Below are positions 7,383 through 12,667 of a stretch of DNA of 12,667 nt, piece by piece. The stretch comes from Planctomycetota bacterium. Lineage in GTDB: Bacteria > Planctomycetota > UBA8108. A model generated the notes under the pieces. That model worked only from the letters and a program-made list of their open reading frames with translations, made no database searches and was not told the origin of the DNA. Position numbers and translations under genes: made by a program. Where the stretch lies: positions 1-12,667 of the forward strand of contig JAKUSY010000040.1 of the NCBI GenBank assembly GCA_022451445.1, given 5' to 3'. How positions within the stretch are numbered: position 1 is the first letter of the stretch; each line of letters starts with the position of its first letter.

Positions 7383-8825
7383 ATGGCGGTCCCGAAAAAG
7401 AAGCGCCTGCCGCTGAAAACCTTCGTGGAAAGCCTGGCCGTCCTGCTGCTGTGCTCTGCGGCCGCGCTCGCGGCGGATCGCCCGAATATCCTCATCATCC
7501 TGGCCGATGACCTCGGCTATGGGGACCTGTCGAGCTACGGGGGGTAGGACATCAGGACTCCGAATGTCGATGGGATCGGCGCCAGGGGAATGCGCTTCGA
7601 GAACTTCTACGCCAACTGCCCGGTCTGCTCGCCGACGAGGGCATCGCTCCTGAGCGGAAGGTACCCGGCGATGGCCGGAGTTCCCGGGGTCATCCGAACG
7701 CATGCGGCAAACAATTGGGGCTATCTGCGCCAGGATGCGAAGCTCCTTCCCGTGCTGCTCAAGAAGGCAGGCTATCACAGCGCCCTCGTCGGCAAGTGGC
7801 ACCTAGGCCTCAAGGAAGAAAACCATCCCCTCTCGCGCGGCTTCGATTTCTTCCACGGCTTCCTCGGCGACATGATGGACGACTACTACAACCATCGCCG
7901 CCATGGAAATAACTACATGCGCAAGGGACGTGAAGCCATCGACCCCAAGGGACATGCAACCAACCTGTTCTCCGACTGGGCAGTCGATTACATCCGCTCC
8001 AGGAAGGGAAAGAAGGAGCCCTTCTGCCTCTATCTCGCCTACAACGCTCCCCACACCCCGATCCAGCCCCCGAAAGAATGGATCGAAAAAGTCACGAAGA
8101 GGGAGCCTGGAATCAACAATAAGCGAGCGAAGCTGGTCGCCCTCATCGAGCACATGGACCATGGCATCGGAAAGGTCCTCGAAGCTCTCGATAAAACCGC
8201 CCAGGCTGAAAACACGCTGGTGATCTTCACCTCCGACAACGGGCCGGTCTGGTACGACGCCGATGAGGAAAAATACGGCCATCGCTCAACCGGTCATTTC
8301 AGGGGCATGAAGGGGGACACCTGGGAAGGAGGGCACCGCATGCCCTTTATCGCCAGGTGGCCCGGACGGGTTCCCGCGGGCGCAGTTAGTGAGGCGACGA
8401 TCTGCCATACGGACATGCTCGCCACCTTCGCGGCGATCGTCGGTGAGAAGCTGGCCAGCGGGGATGGTCTCGACAGCTTCGACATCTCCTCCGTGCTGCT
8501 TGGACGCGGACCGAAGGTGTCCGGCAGGGAGGCGCTCGTGCTGCAGTCCTCCGGCCGTGTCCTCAGTGTCCGGCAGGGGGACTGGAAGCTGATACCGCAG
8601 CTTGGCTCGGGAGGCTTCAGCAAGCCGCGCAGGGAGAAACCCGGAGCGGGAGGGGCCGTGGGCCAGCTCTACAACCTGCGGGAAGATCCGGCTGAGACGA
8701 AAAACCTCTATCGCGAGAAGCCGAAGATCGTCGAGGAGCTCACGGAGCTGCTCGACCGCTTCAGGAGTGAGGGGCGCAGCCGCCCGGCGTCGCCAGGATC
8801 CGGGAGGCCTGGGGGCGATGAGTAA
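7383..8825 (+). pseudogene. Exported type I sulfatase interrupted by an in-frame TAG
   Basis: Read through the TAG at codon 55, this is a 480-codon formylglycine-dependent sulfatase (arylsulfatase A/GalNAc-6-sulfatase type), expected in the periplasm. Codons 1-30 form a signal peptide (basic start, hydrophobic core, ALA cleavage site). The metal motif is ADDLGYGD (Asp42, Asp43). After the stop come the formylglycine Cys82 in CSPTR, GKWHLG (Lys138, His140), APHTP (His224), FTSDNGP (Asp285, Asn286) and a Lys310 region. The frame matches the family on both sides (YGG-stop-DIRTPNVD), so the TAG replaces one residue, most simply Lys by an AAG-to-TAG change. A restart at the ATG at 7590 gives 411 residues without signal peptide or first metal ligands, and its upstream sequence is a poor ribosome binding site. 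It begins 1 nt after the epimerase stop and overlaps the kinase start. Sequencing error remains possible. Confidence 0.82.
7545..7547 (+). other. Premature in-frame TAG codon in the sulfatase gene
   Basis: The TAG lies in the reading frame set by the ATG at 7383, between Tyr-Gly-Gly and Asp-Ile-Arg-Thr-Pro-Asn, a segment conserved in sulfatases. TAG is used as the normal terminator of two intact genes here (HD phosphohydrolase, 130-132; kinase, 9673-9675), which argues against a recoded genetic code. Confidence 0.9.
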
Positions 8826-9675
8826 AGAGAGGATTCTCTCCCTCCCCTGCTGGGATTCGAGCGTTGAGCTCGAGGAGCTGCCCGGTGGAATCACCAACCG
8901 CAACTACAAGGTGGTCTCCGCCGCCGGGAACCGTATGGCCCGGGTCTGCGAAGACCACAGGGTCCTCGGCATCGACCGTCGCAACGAGGTGGCCTGCCAG
9001 GGGGCCGCGGCGGCTCTCGGCATCGCCCCGGAGATCGTCTACCACGAGGAGGGGATCCTGGTGAGCGAGTTCATCGAGGCTCAAACCCTGGCAGATTCCG
9101 ATGTGCGTGAGGCGGCGGCGCTCCGGCGACTCGCCCAGGTGTTGCGCCATCTGCATGGATCCCGTGACAGCCTCAGCGGGGAGATGCTCTACTTCTGTCC
9201 TTTCCAGACTGTCCGGACCTATGTCGGCAATGCACGTGAGCTCGGAGCCCGCTTGCCGGAAACTATCGACAGCGTGCTGGAGGATATGATCTGGCTTTCC
9301 GAGGAGATCAGTCCGTTCAGGCCGGCCCTCTGCCACAACGATGTGCTGGCGGCGAATATTCTCGATGATGGAGACCGCCTGTGGCTGGTGGACTGGGAGT
9401 ACGGCGGCATGGGCAATCCGCTCTTCGACCTAGCCGGCGTCTGCGGCAATTGTGGCCTGGAGCGTGAGGAGGAGGTGCTGCTGTTGTCGGCGTATTTCGG
9501 CAGGGAGGACGCCGCGGTTGCCAGGGAGGTTCGTATTCTCAAGGCCGTTTCCCTGCTGCGAGAGACCCTGTGGGCGGTCATCCAGACCATCGCCTCCGAC
9601 ATCGACTTCGACTACGTCACCTACGCGGCGGAGCTTTTCGAGGCTTACAGCCGGGCTCGGCAGGATCTTAATTAG
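8818..9675 (+). CDS. Choline/ethanolamine kinase-family phosphotransferase
   Basis: A 285-residue protein with the aminoglycoside/choline kinase fold. Motifs are a nucleotide loop (LPGGITNRNYKV, 21-32), the catalytic loop CHNDVLAANIL with His173, Asp175 and Asn180, and the metal site LVDWEYGG (Asp192). It should transfer phosphate from ATP to a small hydroxyl compound; choline, ethanolamine and thiamine are substrates of relatives and cannot be told apart here. The ATG at 8818 overlaps the sulfatase stop by 8 bp and has GGGAGG 10 nt upstream. Longer readings back to 8602 only add a low-complexity Arg/Ser-rich shadow of the sulfatase gene. Last gene of the epimerase-sulfatase-kinase operon; its TAG stop overlaps the end of the convergent VOC gene by 8 bp, with no terminator between them. 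Confidence 0.82.
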   Translation: MSKERILSLPCWDSSVELEELPGGITNRNYKVVSAAGNRMARVCEDHRVLGIDRRNEVACQGAAAALGIAPEIVYHEEGILVSEFIEAQTLADSDVREAAALRRLAQVLRHLHGSRDSLSGEMLYFCPFQTVRTYVGNARELGARLPETIDSVLEDMIWLSEEISPFRPALCHNDVLAANILDDGDRLWLVDWEYGGMGNPLFDLAGVCGNCGLEREEEVLLLSAYFGREDAAVAREVRILKAVSLLRETLWAVIQTIASDIDFDYVTYAAELFEAYSRARQDLN

Positions 9676-10039
9676 GTCTTTCAATCACCTCGAAGACATA
9701 GCCTTCGGGGGTCTCGAAGAAGAAGCGCTGGTGCGGGGTTTCGCGCAGCGGCTCGATCAGGCGGGCTCCATTTTCAGCGAGACGCTGCCTGAGTCTCTCG
9801 AAGTCATCGAGGTCATGGAATACCGCGATGTGGCGGCCGAATTCTTTCTCATGCGCCGAGATCTCAAAATCGTCGATCCGCACCAGGTGCATCTGCTGCC
9901 CGGGGCCGATCTCCAGCCAGCAGAGGTCGTGCGGAGAGTTGTCCGGGGTCTCTACCGGTTTGTAGCCCAGTGTGGCTTCGAAGAAGCTCCCGGTTTTCCG
10001 GGGGTCCCTGGTGGCGAGGGTGAAGTGGGCGAAAGACAT
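9668..10039 (-). CDS. VOC/glyoxalase-fold protein
   Basis: A 123-residue protein with one vicinal-oxygen-chelate domain made of two beta-alpha-beta-beta-beta modules. The start (SFAHFTLATRDPRKTGSFFE, with FEATLGY after) is typical, and likely metal ligands are His5, His70 and Glu117 in the end motif TPEGYVFEVIE. Members include glyoxalases, ring-opening dioxygenases and antibiotic-binding proteins; the chemistry cannot be assigned. The ATG has GAGAG 8 nt upstream, overlapping the stop of the preceding hydrolase-family gene, which ends 11 nt before. Third gene of the leftward operon. It is convergent with the kinase, and the last 8 bp of the two genes overlap. Confidence 0.82.
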   Translation of the reverse strand: MSFAHFTLATRDPRKTGSFFEATLGYKPVETPDNSPHDLCWLEIGPGQQMHLVRIDDFEISAHEKEFGRHIAVFHDLDDFERLRQRLAENGARLIEPLRETPHQRFFFETPEGYVFEVIERPN

Positions 10040-10050
10040 GAAGTTTTCTC

Positions 10051-10533
10051 TCAGTCCTGTTGATCCGCAGGAGCTTCTTTTATCCGGAAGCGAAAATCGC
10101 AGTGGGGGGCTCCCTCCATGATGGTCTGCGAACGCTCAAGTTTCAGCTCGGGGCTGATGCCTTCGCTCAAGGCGAAGTCTCTGTTGCAGGAGAGGAGAAA
10201 GCCCAGTTCGGGAATCCCGAGCTCCTCGTAGAACTCGGCGAAGCGGCAACGGGTAACGTTGAATTCAAGGCAGGAATCATCCTGTTTGAGGACATCGATT
10301 TCCAGCGCGTCGGCTTCGTTGAAGCGCGGCAGCAGGGCGGCGACTTTCTCCATGGGCGTACCATCGAGCTCTTCCCTGATGGCCTCACCGTGGCGGTGCG
10401 CGATCTTTTTGATCACCTCGCCAACGAGGGCGCGCGTACGTTTTCTGCCGAACTCCGCCTCGAAGGCTTCGATGATCGGGGCGAGGATCCTCGCTTCGAT
10501 CTTTCTCTGCTCCAGCAGGGAGAGGTCTCTCAT
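10051..10533 (-). CDS. L-2-amino-thiazoline-4-carboxylic acid hydrolase-family protein
   Basis: A 160-residue cytoplasmic protein matching the ATC-hydrolase-like family. The conserved block is RCRFAEFYEELGIPELG (95-111) followed by LLSCNRD (Cys116), then QTIMEGAPHCDFRFR (136-150; His144, Cys145, Asp146). The named member opens the thiazoline ring in bacterial L-cysteine synthesis from ATC, but most homologues are uncharacterised, so the true reaction is open. The N-terminal half is helical. The ATG is preceded by GACGGAA about 9 nt upstream. It lies 13 nt downstream of a small coiled-coil gene and 11 nt upstream of the VOC gene. One operon with both is likely. Confidence 0.78.
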   Translation of the reverse strand: MRDLSLLEQRKIEARILAPIIEAFEAEFGRKRTRALVGEVIKKIAHRHGEAIREELDGTPMEKVAALLPRFNEADALEIDVLKQDDSCLEFNVTRCRFAEFYEELGIPELGFLLSCNRDFALSEGISPELKLERSQTIMEGAPHCDFRFRIKEAPADQQD

Positions 10534-10546
10534 GGGTTTGTTTCCG

Positions 10547-10717
10547 TCAGCCGTTCTTGAGCTCGGCGAGGGAGCTCTCTACCTGCTCGACCTCCACGCT
10601 CAGGCGTTCCACCTCTCCAGGCTCATCGGTCTGCTTTTTCGCTCCGGCGAGCTGCCTCCTGAGGCCGTCGAGCTTTTTTCTCAGGACCTCGATCTTCTTT
10701 TTGATTTTTTTATTCAC
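10547..10717 (-). CDS. Small coiled-coil protein (56 aa), GTG start
   Basis: A 56-residue highly charged protein with a Lys-rich start (NKKIKKKIEVLRKKL), leucines at heptad-like spacing, a break at DEPGE (31-35) and a second helix (VERLSVEVEQVESSLAEL). This predicts a helical hairpin or paired coiled coil, with no membrane segment. The GTG is the only usable start, because an in-frame TGA lies two codons upstream; GGAG is 12 nt away, rather far. The stop is 13 nt before the ATC-hydrolase-family gene, so it should head that operon. I recall similar short coiled-coil proteins in planctomycete genomes but cannot name a function. The low-variety, charge-patterned sequence makes homology calls weak. 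Confidence 0.6.
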   Translation of the reverse strand: MNKKIKKKIEVLRKKLDGLRRQLAGAKKQTDEPGEVERLSVEVEQVESSLAELKNG

Positions 10718-10719
10718 AG

Positions 10720-10748
10720 TTCAACAGTACTCCAGTAAGGGGTTTATT
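10720..10748 (+). promoter_or_regulatory. Possible MerR-type promoter/operator in the divergent gap
   Basis: The 58-bp gap between the coiled-coil gene and the MerR gene contains a weak -35-like TTCAAC (10720-10725) and -10-like TTTATT (10743-10748), 17 nt apart. A small dyad TACT-CC-AGTA (10728-10737) lies in the spacer, where MerR-family proteins usually bind. All elements are weak, so this is only a pointer. Confidence 0.22.
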
Positions 10749-10775
10749 CTCCCGGCGCCCATCGGCTAAAGTCAT

Positions 10776-11066
10776 TTGAACAAAGGGAAGTCCACAGGCG
10801 TCTTCTCAAAACCAGCTCCCCCGTCGGAACGACACCCGGTGATACCAAAGAAGCTCTACAAGATCGGTGAGGTGATGAGGTACACCGGCCTCACGCGTCA
10901 GACCATCCATAACTATACGACCTTCGGTTTGATTACAGAAGCTGAGCGTACAGAGTCCGGCCACCGTTTGTACAGCGAGAAGGTCTTTTCCCGAATCGAG
11001 CGGATCCTGAAGCTCAAGGAGGAGGGGAAGAGTCTCAGGGAAATCGTCAACATCCTCCAAAGCTGA
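10776..11066 (+). CDS. MerR-family transcriptional regulator, DNA-binding domain only
   Basis: A 96-residue protein with a MerR-type winged helix-turn-helix: KLYKIGEVMRYTGLTRQTIHNYTTFGLI (26-53), wing RTESGHRLYS (58-67), and a second helical pair RIERILKLKEEGKSLREI. It ends right after the DNA-binding domain and lacks the dimerisation helix and effector domain of normal MerR proteins (about 110-140 residues or more). The first 20 or so residues are unstructured and poor in family features. The start is uncertain: TTG at 10776 gives this length; GTG at 10839 would give 75 residues and begin just before the domain. It is divergent from the coiled-coil/ATC-hydrolase/VOC operon and probably regulates it or itself. 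A terminator lies 66 nt downstream. Confidence 0.8.
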   Translation: MNKGKSTGVFSKPAPPSERHPVIPKKLYKIGEVMRYTGLTRQTIHNYTTFGLITEAERTESGHRLYSEKVFSRIERILKLKEEGKSLREIVNILQS

Positions 11067-11131
11067 GAGTCGCGGTCTCAGCTTGAGTGCGAGGGGGGGC
11101 GAGAGGGTTTCTCCCCTCGGCGCTTTCTTGA

Positions 11132-11157
11132 GGCCCACTGGGCCGATCATTTTTTTT
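11132..11157 (+). terminator. Rho-independent-like terminator after the MerR gene
   Basis: GGCCC-ACT-GGGCC (11132-11144) forms a 5-bp GC stem with a 3-nt loop, followed after 5 nt by eight T residues (11150-11157). It lies 66 nt past the MerR stop. The gap before the T-run makes it less than ideal. Confidence 0.55.
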
Positions 11158-11357
11158 GCAGCGCCGATTCCGAGTTCAGCCCGGTTTTGATGGACTCCAC
11201 TCGGCCCCAGGGGCTCGAATAACAAGGGATAGTGGGGTGTTTTCCCCTAAACAACACTCTATTGTGCTTCTGAAAAGTACGATTCAGACAGGGGCTCTAA
11301 AAATCGTAACTATAATAATCCAAATAGGTTGGATCATATCAAATTCCGAAAATGTGC

Positions 11358-11386
11358 TTTACATTTTATAAACCAATTTTTATATT
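11358..11386 (+). promoter_or_regulatory. Strong sigma70-like promoter for the fliF leader
   Basis: TTTACA (11358-11363), a 17-nt spacer and TATATT (11381-11386) match the -35 and -10 consensus at five of six positions each. Transcription would begin near 11393 and give a leader of about 345 nt before the fliF GTG. A separate perfect TATAAT (11311-11316) has no good -35. No sigma28- or sigma54-type flagellar promoter was seen. Confidence 0.45.
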
Positions 11387-11406
11387 CGGCTCCACCTGAC
11401 TGGGGA

Positions 11407-11464
11407 CGGACATTTTCGGATGTTCGGACGCCCTTGGGGTACGGCAGCGATGGAGTTGCCGTAC
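11407..11464 (+). ncRNA. Two hairpins at the start of the putative fliF leader RNA
   Basis: Hairpin one pairs 11407-11413 with 11420-11426 (7 bp with one G-U pair, 6-nt loop). Hairpin two pairs GTACGGCA (11439-11446) with TGCCGTAC (11457-11464), a perfect 8-bp stem with a 10-nt loop. They begin about 14 nt after the predicted transcription start. I do not recognise a known RNA family. This could be a structured 5' leader or a small RNA. Confidence 0.3.
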
Positions 11465-11571
11465 GCTCAGGAAGTGAAGAGAAAGAAACCTAACCCCTCT
11501 ACCGGTCAGGAGATTATGAGGTTCGCCGCGGCCAGGAGCGGCCGTTTTGCGAGTCTCGAAGGACGGAATTT

Positions 11572-11649
11572 GGAAAAGGAAATAATGCAGAGGGGAGGAC
11601 GAGCCCGGTCAGTTAACTGCCGTGCCTGTCCAATGTTATTTCCTTTTCC
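11572..11649. repeat. 14-bp perfect inverted repeat enclosing a palindrome
   Basis: GGAAAAGGAAATAA (11572-11585) is the exact reverse complement of TTATTTCCTTTTCC (11636-11649). Between them lies the 10-bp palindrome CAGTTAACTG (11610-11619), whose core matches the palindrome at 6448-6457. As RNA the arms would form a 14-bp stem with a 50-nt loop; as DNA it could be a remnant of a small mobile unit or a paired operator. Confidence 0.5.
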
Positions 11650-11653
11650 TTTC

Positions 11654-11679
11654 TTTTTCCCGGTGACCACCGGGAAAAA
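11654..11679. repeat. 11-bp hairpin TTTTTCCCGGT/ACCGGGAAAAA
   Basis: TTTTTCCCGGT (11654-11664) and ACCGGGAAAAA (11669-11679) form a perfect 11-bp stem with a 4-nt loop. The T-run is on the 5' side and the A-run on the 3' side, the reverse of a normal terminator in either direction. It lies 60 nt before the fliF start, immediately after the 14-bp inverted repeat. Confidence 0.5.
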
Positions 11680-11739
11680 CGGATCGCCGGCTCCATCGGC
11701 TGGCTATGAAAACCGGGTCAGGGGACTGAGCAGGAAAAC

Positions 11740-12667
11740 GTGAGGAATCTGTGGAGGAATTGGAGCAAGGCGCAGCGGCTGGCCGCCGTGATCATTATCA
11801 CGGTGGGGCTTGTCGGCATCGTCTGGACCTATGCGGCCGGGACATCGGAGACCTGGCAGGTTCTCCTGGAGACCAGGCTTGGCCGTAACTCTGATGATCT
11901 GCGTGAGCTTCTCGCGCGCTTCGATACCGAGGAGATTCCGTGGCAGCTCAGCCAGGGAGCCAACGCCAGCAAGTTCGAAATCGAGGTTCGCCCGGGTCCG
12001 GACTACAGGAGAGCTCTGTTGCTGGCGTCCGAAAACGGCCTGGTCGATGATGAGGCCAGTGGAGAAGGGATAGGCCAGGGTCTGTTTGGTGGTGGGCTGA
12101 CGGATACCCTTGAGAAGAGCCGCATGGCCAGGAGCCGCACGGTGGAGAAAGCGATCCGCTGGTATCCCGGCGTCACATCTGTCGATCTCGTGATCAAGTA
12201 CGGCAAGGAGGGGAAATTCGCCGCCGACAAGGACACTCCCGCCACCGCGGTCGTGCTGTTGCGGATGAAGGATTCAGCCTCTCGCCTGGACGTAAAGGAG
12301 GCGGGAGCCATACGCAAGATTGTTTACAGCGCGTTCGGGATCAAGGAGGAGAACCTCCAGATCCTCGACAGCAACGGGCGGGACTACTCGGAAGGGTCGG
12401 AGGGCCTGGCCCGGGACCTCCGGGTGGAGGTTCGAAGCGAGATCTGCGAGGTTATCGAAGATCTCTGCCTTGGAGCGTACGAGAAGAAGCAGTGCCGCCT
12501 GGGGGTGATCGTTGACAGCATCGAGGCGCAGCGGTCCGACCGGGAGGCAAAATACAAGGTGAACGTTAATCTCGTTCTTGATATCGGGGCGGTCAGGCAG
12601 GTCCTCGGGCGCCGCGACGACCTGCTCGAGGCCAGGGGGAATCCGGCGACCACTGATTTCGCCGCCC
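11740..12667 (+). CDS. fliF: Flagellar M-ring protein FliF-like, N-terminal part (cut by window edge)
   Basis: The first 309 codons of a protein that continues past the window; FliF usually has about 530 residues or more. FliF forms the membrane-embedded MS ring of the flagellar motor. Visible are a short cytoplasmic start (NLWRNWSKAQRL), one transmembrane helix (about 13-32), and a ring-building region with LLARFDTEEIPWQLSQG (57-73), FEIEVRPGPDYRRALLLASENGL, a Gly-rich insertion (106-119) and VEKAIRWYPGVTSVDLVI. A second ring-building module ends in the FliF-typical IRKIVYSAFGIKEENLQILDSNGR, split here as IRKIVYSAFG (191-200) and IKEENLQILDSNGR (201-214). The usual GTG start at 11740 is backed by AGGA 4 nt upstream and by an in-frame TGA at 11707. 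The sequence is divergent from well-known FliF proteins; a type III secretion ring protein is the alternative. Confidence 0.75.
   Translation, partial: MRNLWRNWSKAQRLAAVIIITVGLVGIVWTYAAGTSETWQVLLETRLGRNSDDLRELLARFDTEEIPWQLSQGANASKFEIEVRPGPDYRRALLLASENGLVDDEASGEGIGQGLFGGGLTDTLEKSRMARSRTVEKAIRWYPGVTSVDLVIKYGKEGKFAADKDTPATAVVLLRMKDSASRLDVKEAGAIRKIVYSAFGIKEENLQILDSNGRDYSEGSEGLARDLRVEVRSEICEVIEDLCLGAYEKKQCRLGVIVDSIEAQRSDREAKYKVNVNLVLDIGAVRQVLGRRDDLLEARGNPATTDFAA

Larger units (their letters stand above)
11067..11739. other. 673-bp non-coding region upstream of fliF
   Basis: No credible gene is seen on either strand. It holds a terminator (11132-11157), a nondescript stretch, an AT-rich patch (about 11270-11390) with a promoter-like sequence, and a GC-richer stretch with several hairpins leading to the fliF GTG. 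A 107-codon ATG frame (11420-11743) exists but has no plausible ribosome binding site, domain or codon pattern. No tRNA, tmRNA, SRP, RNase P or known riboswitch signature was recognised. Confidence 0.6.

Noticed and set aside
6509..7498. 329-codon open frame on the minus strand opposite the epimerase
   Set aside because: Antisense to a gene whose catalytic tetrad has exact family spacing; the reverse product shows no family features.
7545..7547. Pyrrolysine or stop-codon reassignment in the sulfatase
   Set aside because: Two intact genes in the same window end with TAG, so it is a working stop codon; there is no downstream insertion element of the known kind.
8602..8817. Longer start for the kinase gene
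   Set aside because: The extra 72 residues are an Arg/Ser-rich shadow of the sulfatase gene; the ATG at 8818 has a binding site and the family N terminus.
11420..11743. 107-codon frame in the fliF leader
   Set aside because: No ribosome binding site, low-complexity Pro/Phe-rich end caused by the hairpin sequence, and it overlaps the supported fliF start.
1..12667. CRISPR arrays, tRNA or rRNA genes, insertion sequences
   Set aside because: No regularly spaced direct repeats, no cloverleaf or rRNA-like segments, and no transposase or integrase motif were seen on either strand.

Overview
The window (about 60% GC by eye) looks like part of a chromosome from a Planctomycetota-type or related marine/sediment bacterium. 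The pointers are a secreted protein ending in a dockerin-like tail with two calcium loops and a Cys-rich end (a form I associate with planctomycete secreted proteins), a sulfatase next to a sugar epimerase, and a flagellar M-ring gene. This assignment is inference; no rRNA or marker gene is present.

Region 1 (1-6391) is a divergent locus around a 160-bp intergenic region (2457-2616). Leftward, a tight operon encodes an isopenicillin-N-synthase-type 2OG-Fe(II) oxygenase, an HD-domain nucleotide phosphohydrolase and the first 41 residues of a concentrative nucleoside transporter that runs off the left edge. Rightward lie a 1026-residue secreted nuclease (two lamin-tail domains, an OB-like region, an endonuclease/exonuclease/phosphatase domain, dockerin-like tail) and a thymidine kinase. 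Together they suggest a nucleic-acid scavenging and deoxynucleoside salvage module: digest outside the cell, import nucleosides, phosphorylate thymidine, and control (d)NTP with the HD enzyme.

Region 2 (6533-9675) is a compact rightward operon: a D-tagatose/D-psicose 3-epimerase-type TIM-barrel enzyme with its full catalytic tetrad, an exported sulfatase interrupted by an in-frame TAG at codon 55, and a choline/aminoglycoside-kinase-family phosphotransferase. Start and stop codons abut or overlap.

Region 3 (9668-10717, leftward) is a three-gene operon: a 56-residue coiled-coil protein starting at GTG, an L-2-amino-thiazoline-4-carboxylate hydrolase-family protein and a VOC/glyoxalase-fold protein. 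It is convergent with the kinase, their last 8 bp overlapping, and divergent from a small MerR-type regulator (10776-11066) that has only a DNA-binding domain and is followed by a terminator.

Region 4 (11067-12667) starts with a 673-bp stretch without a credible gene. It holds the terminator, an AT-rich patch with a good sigma70-like promoter, and a roughly 345-nt leader full of inverted repeats. It leads into a GTG-started fliF-like gene cut by the right edge.
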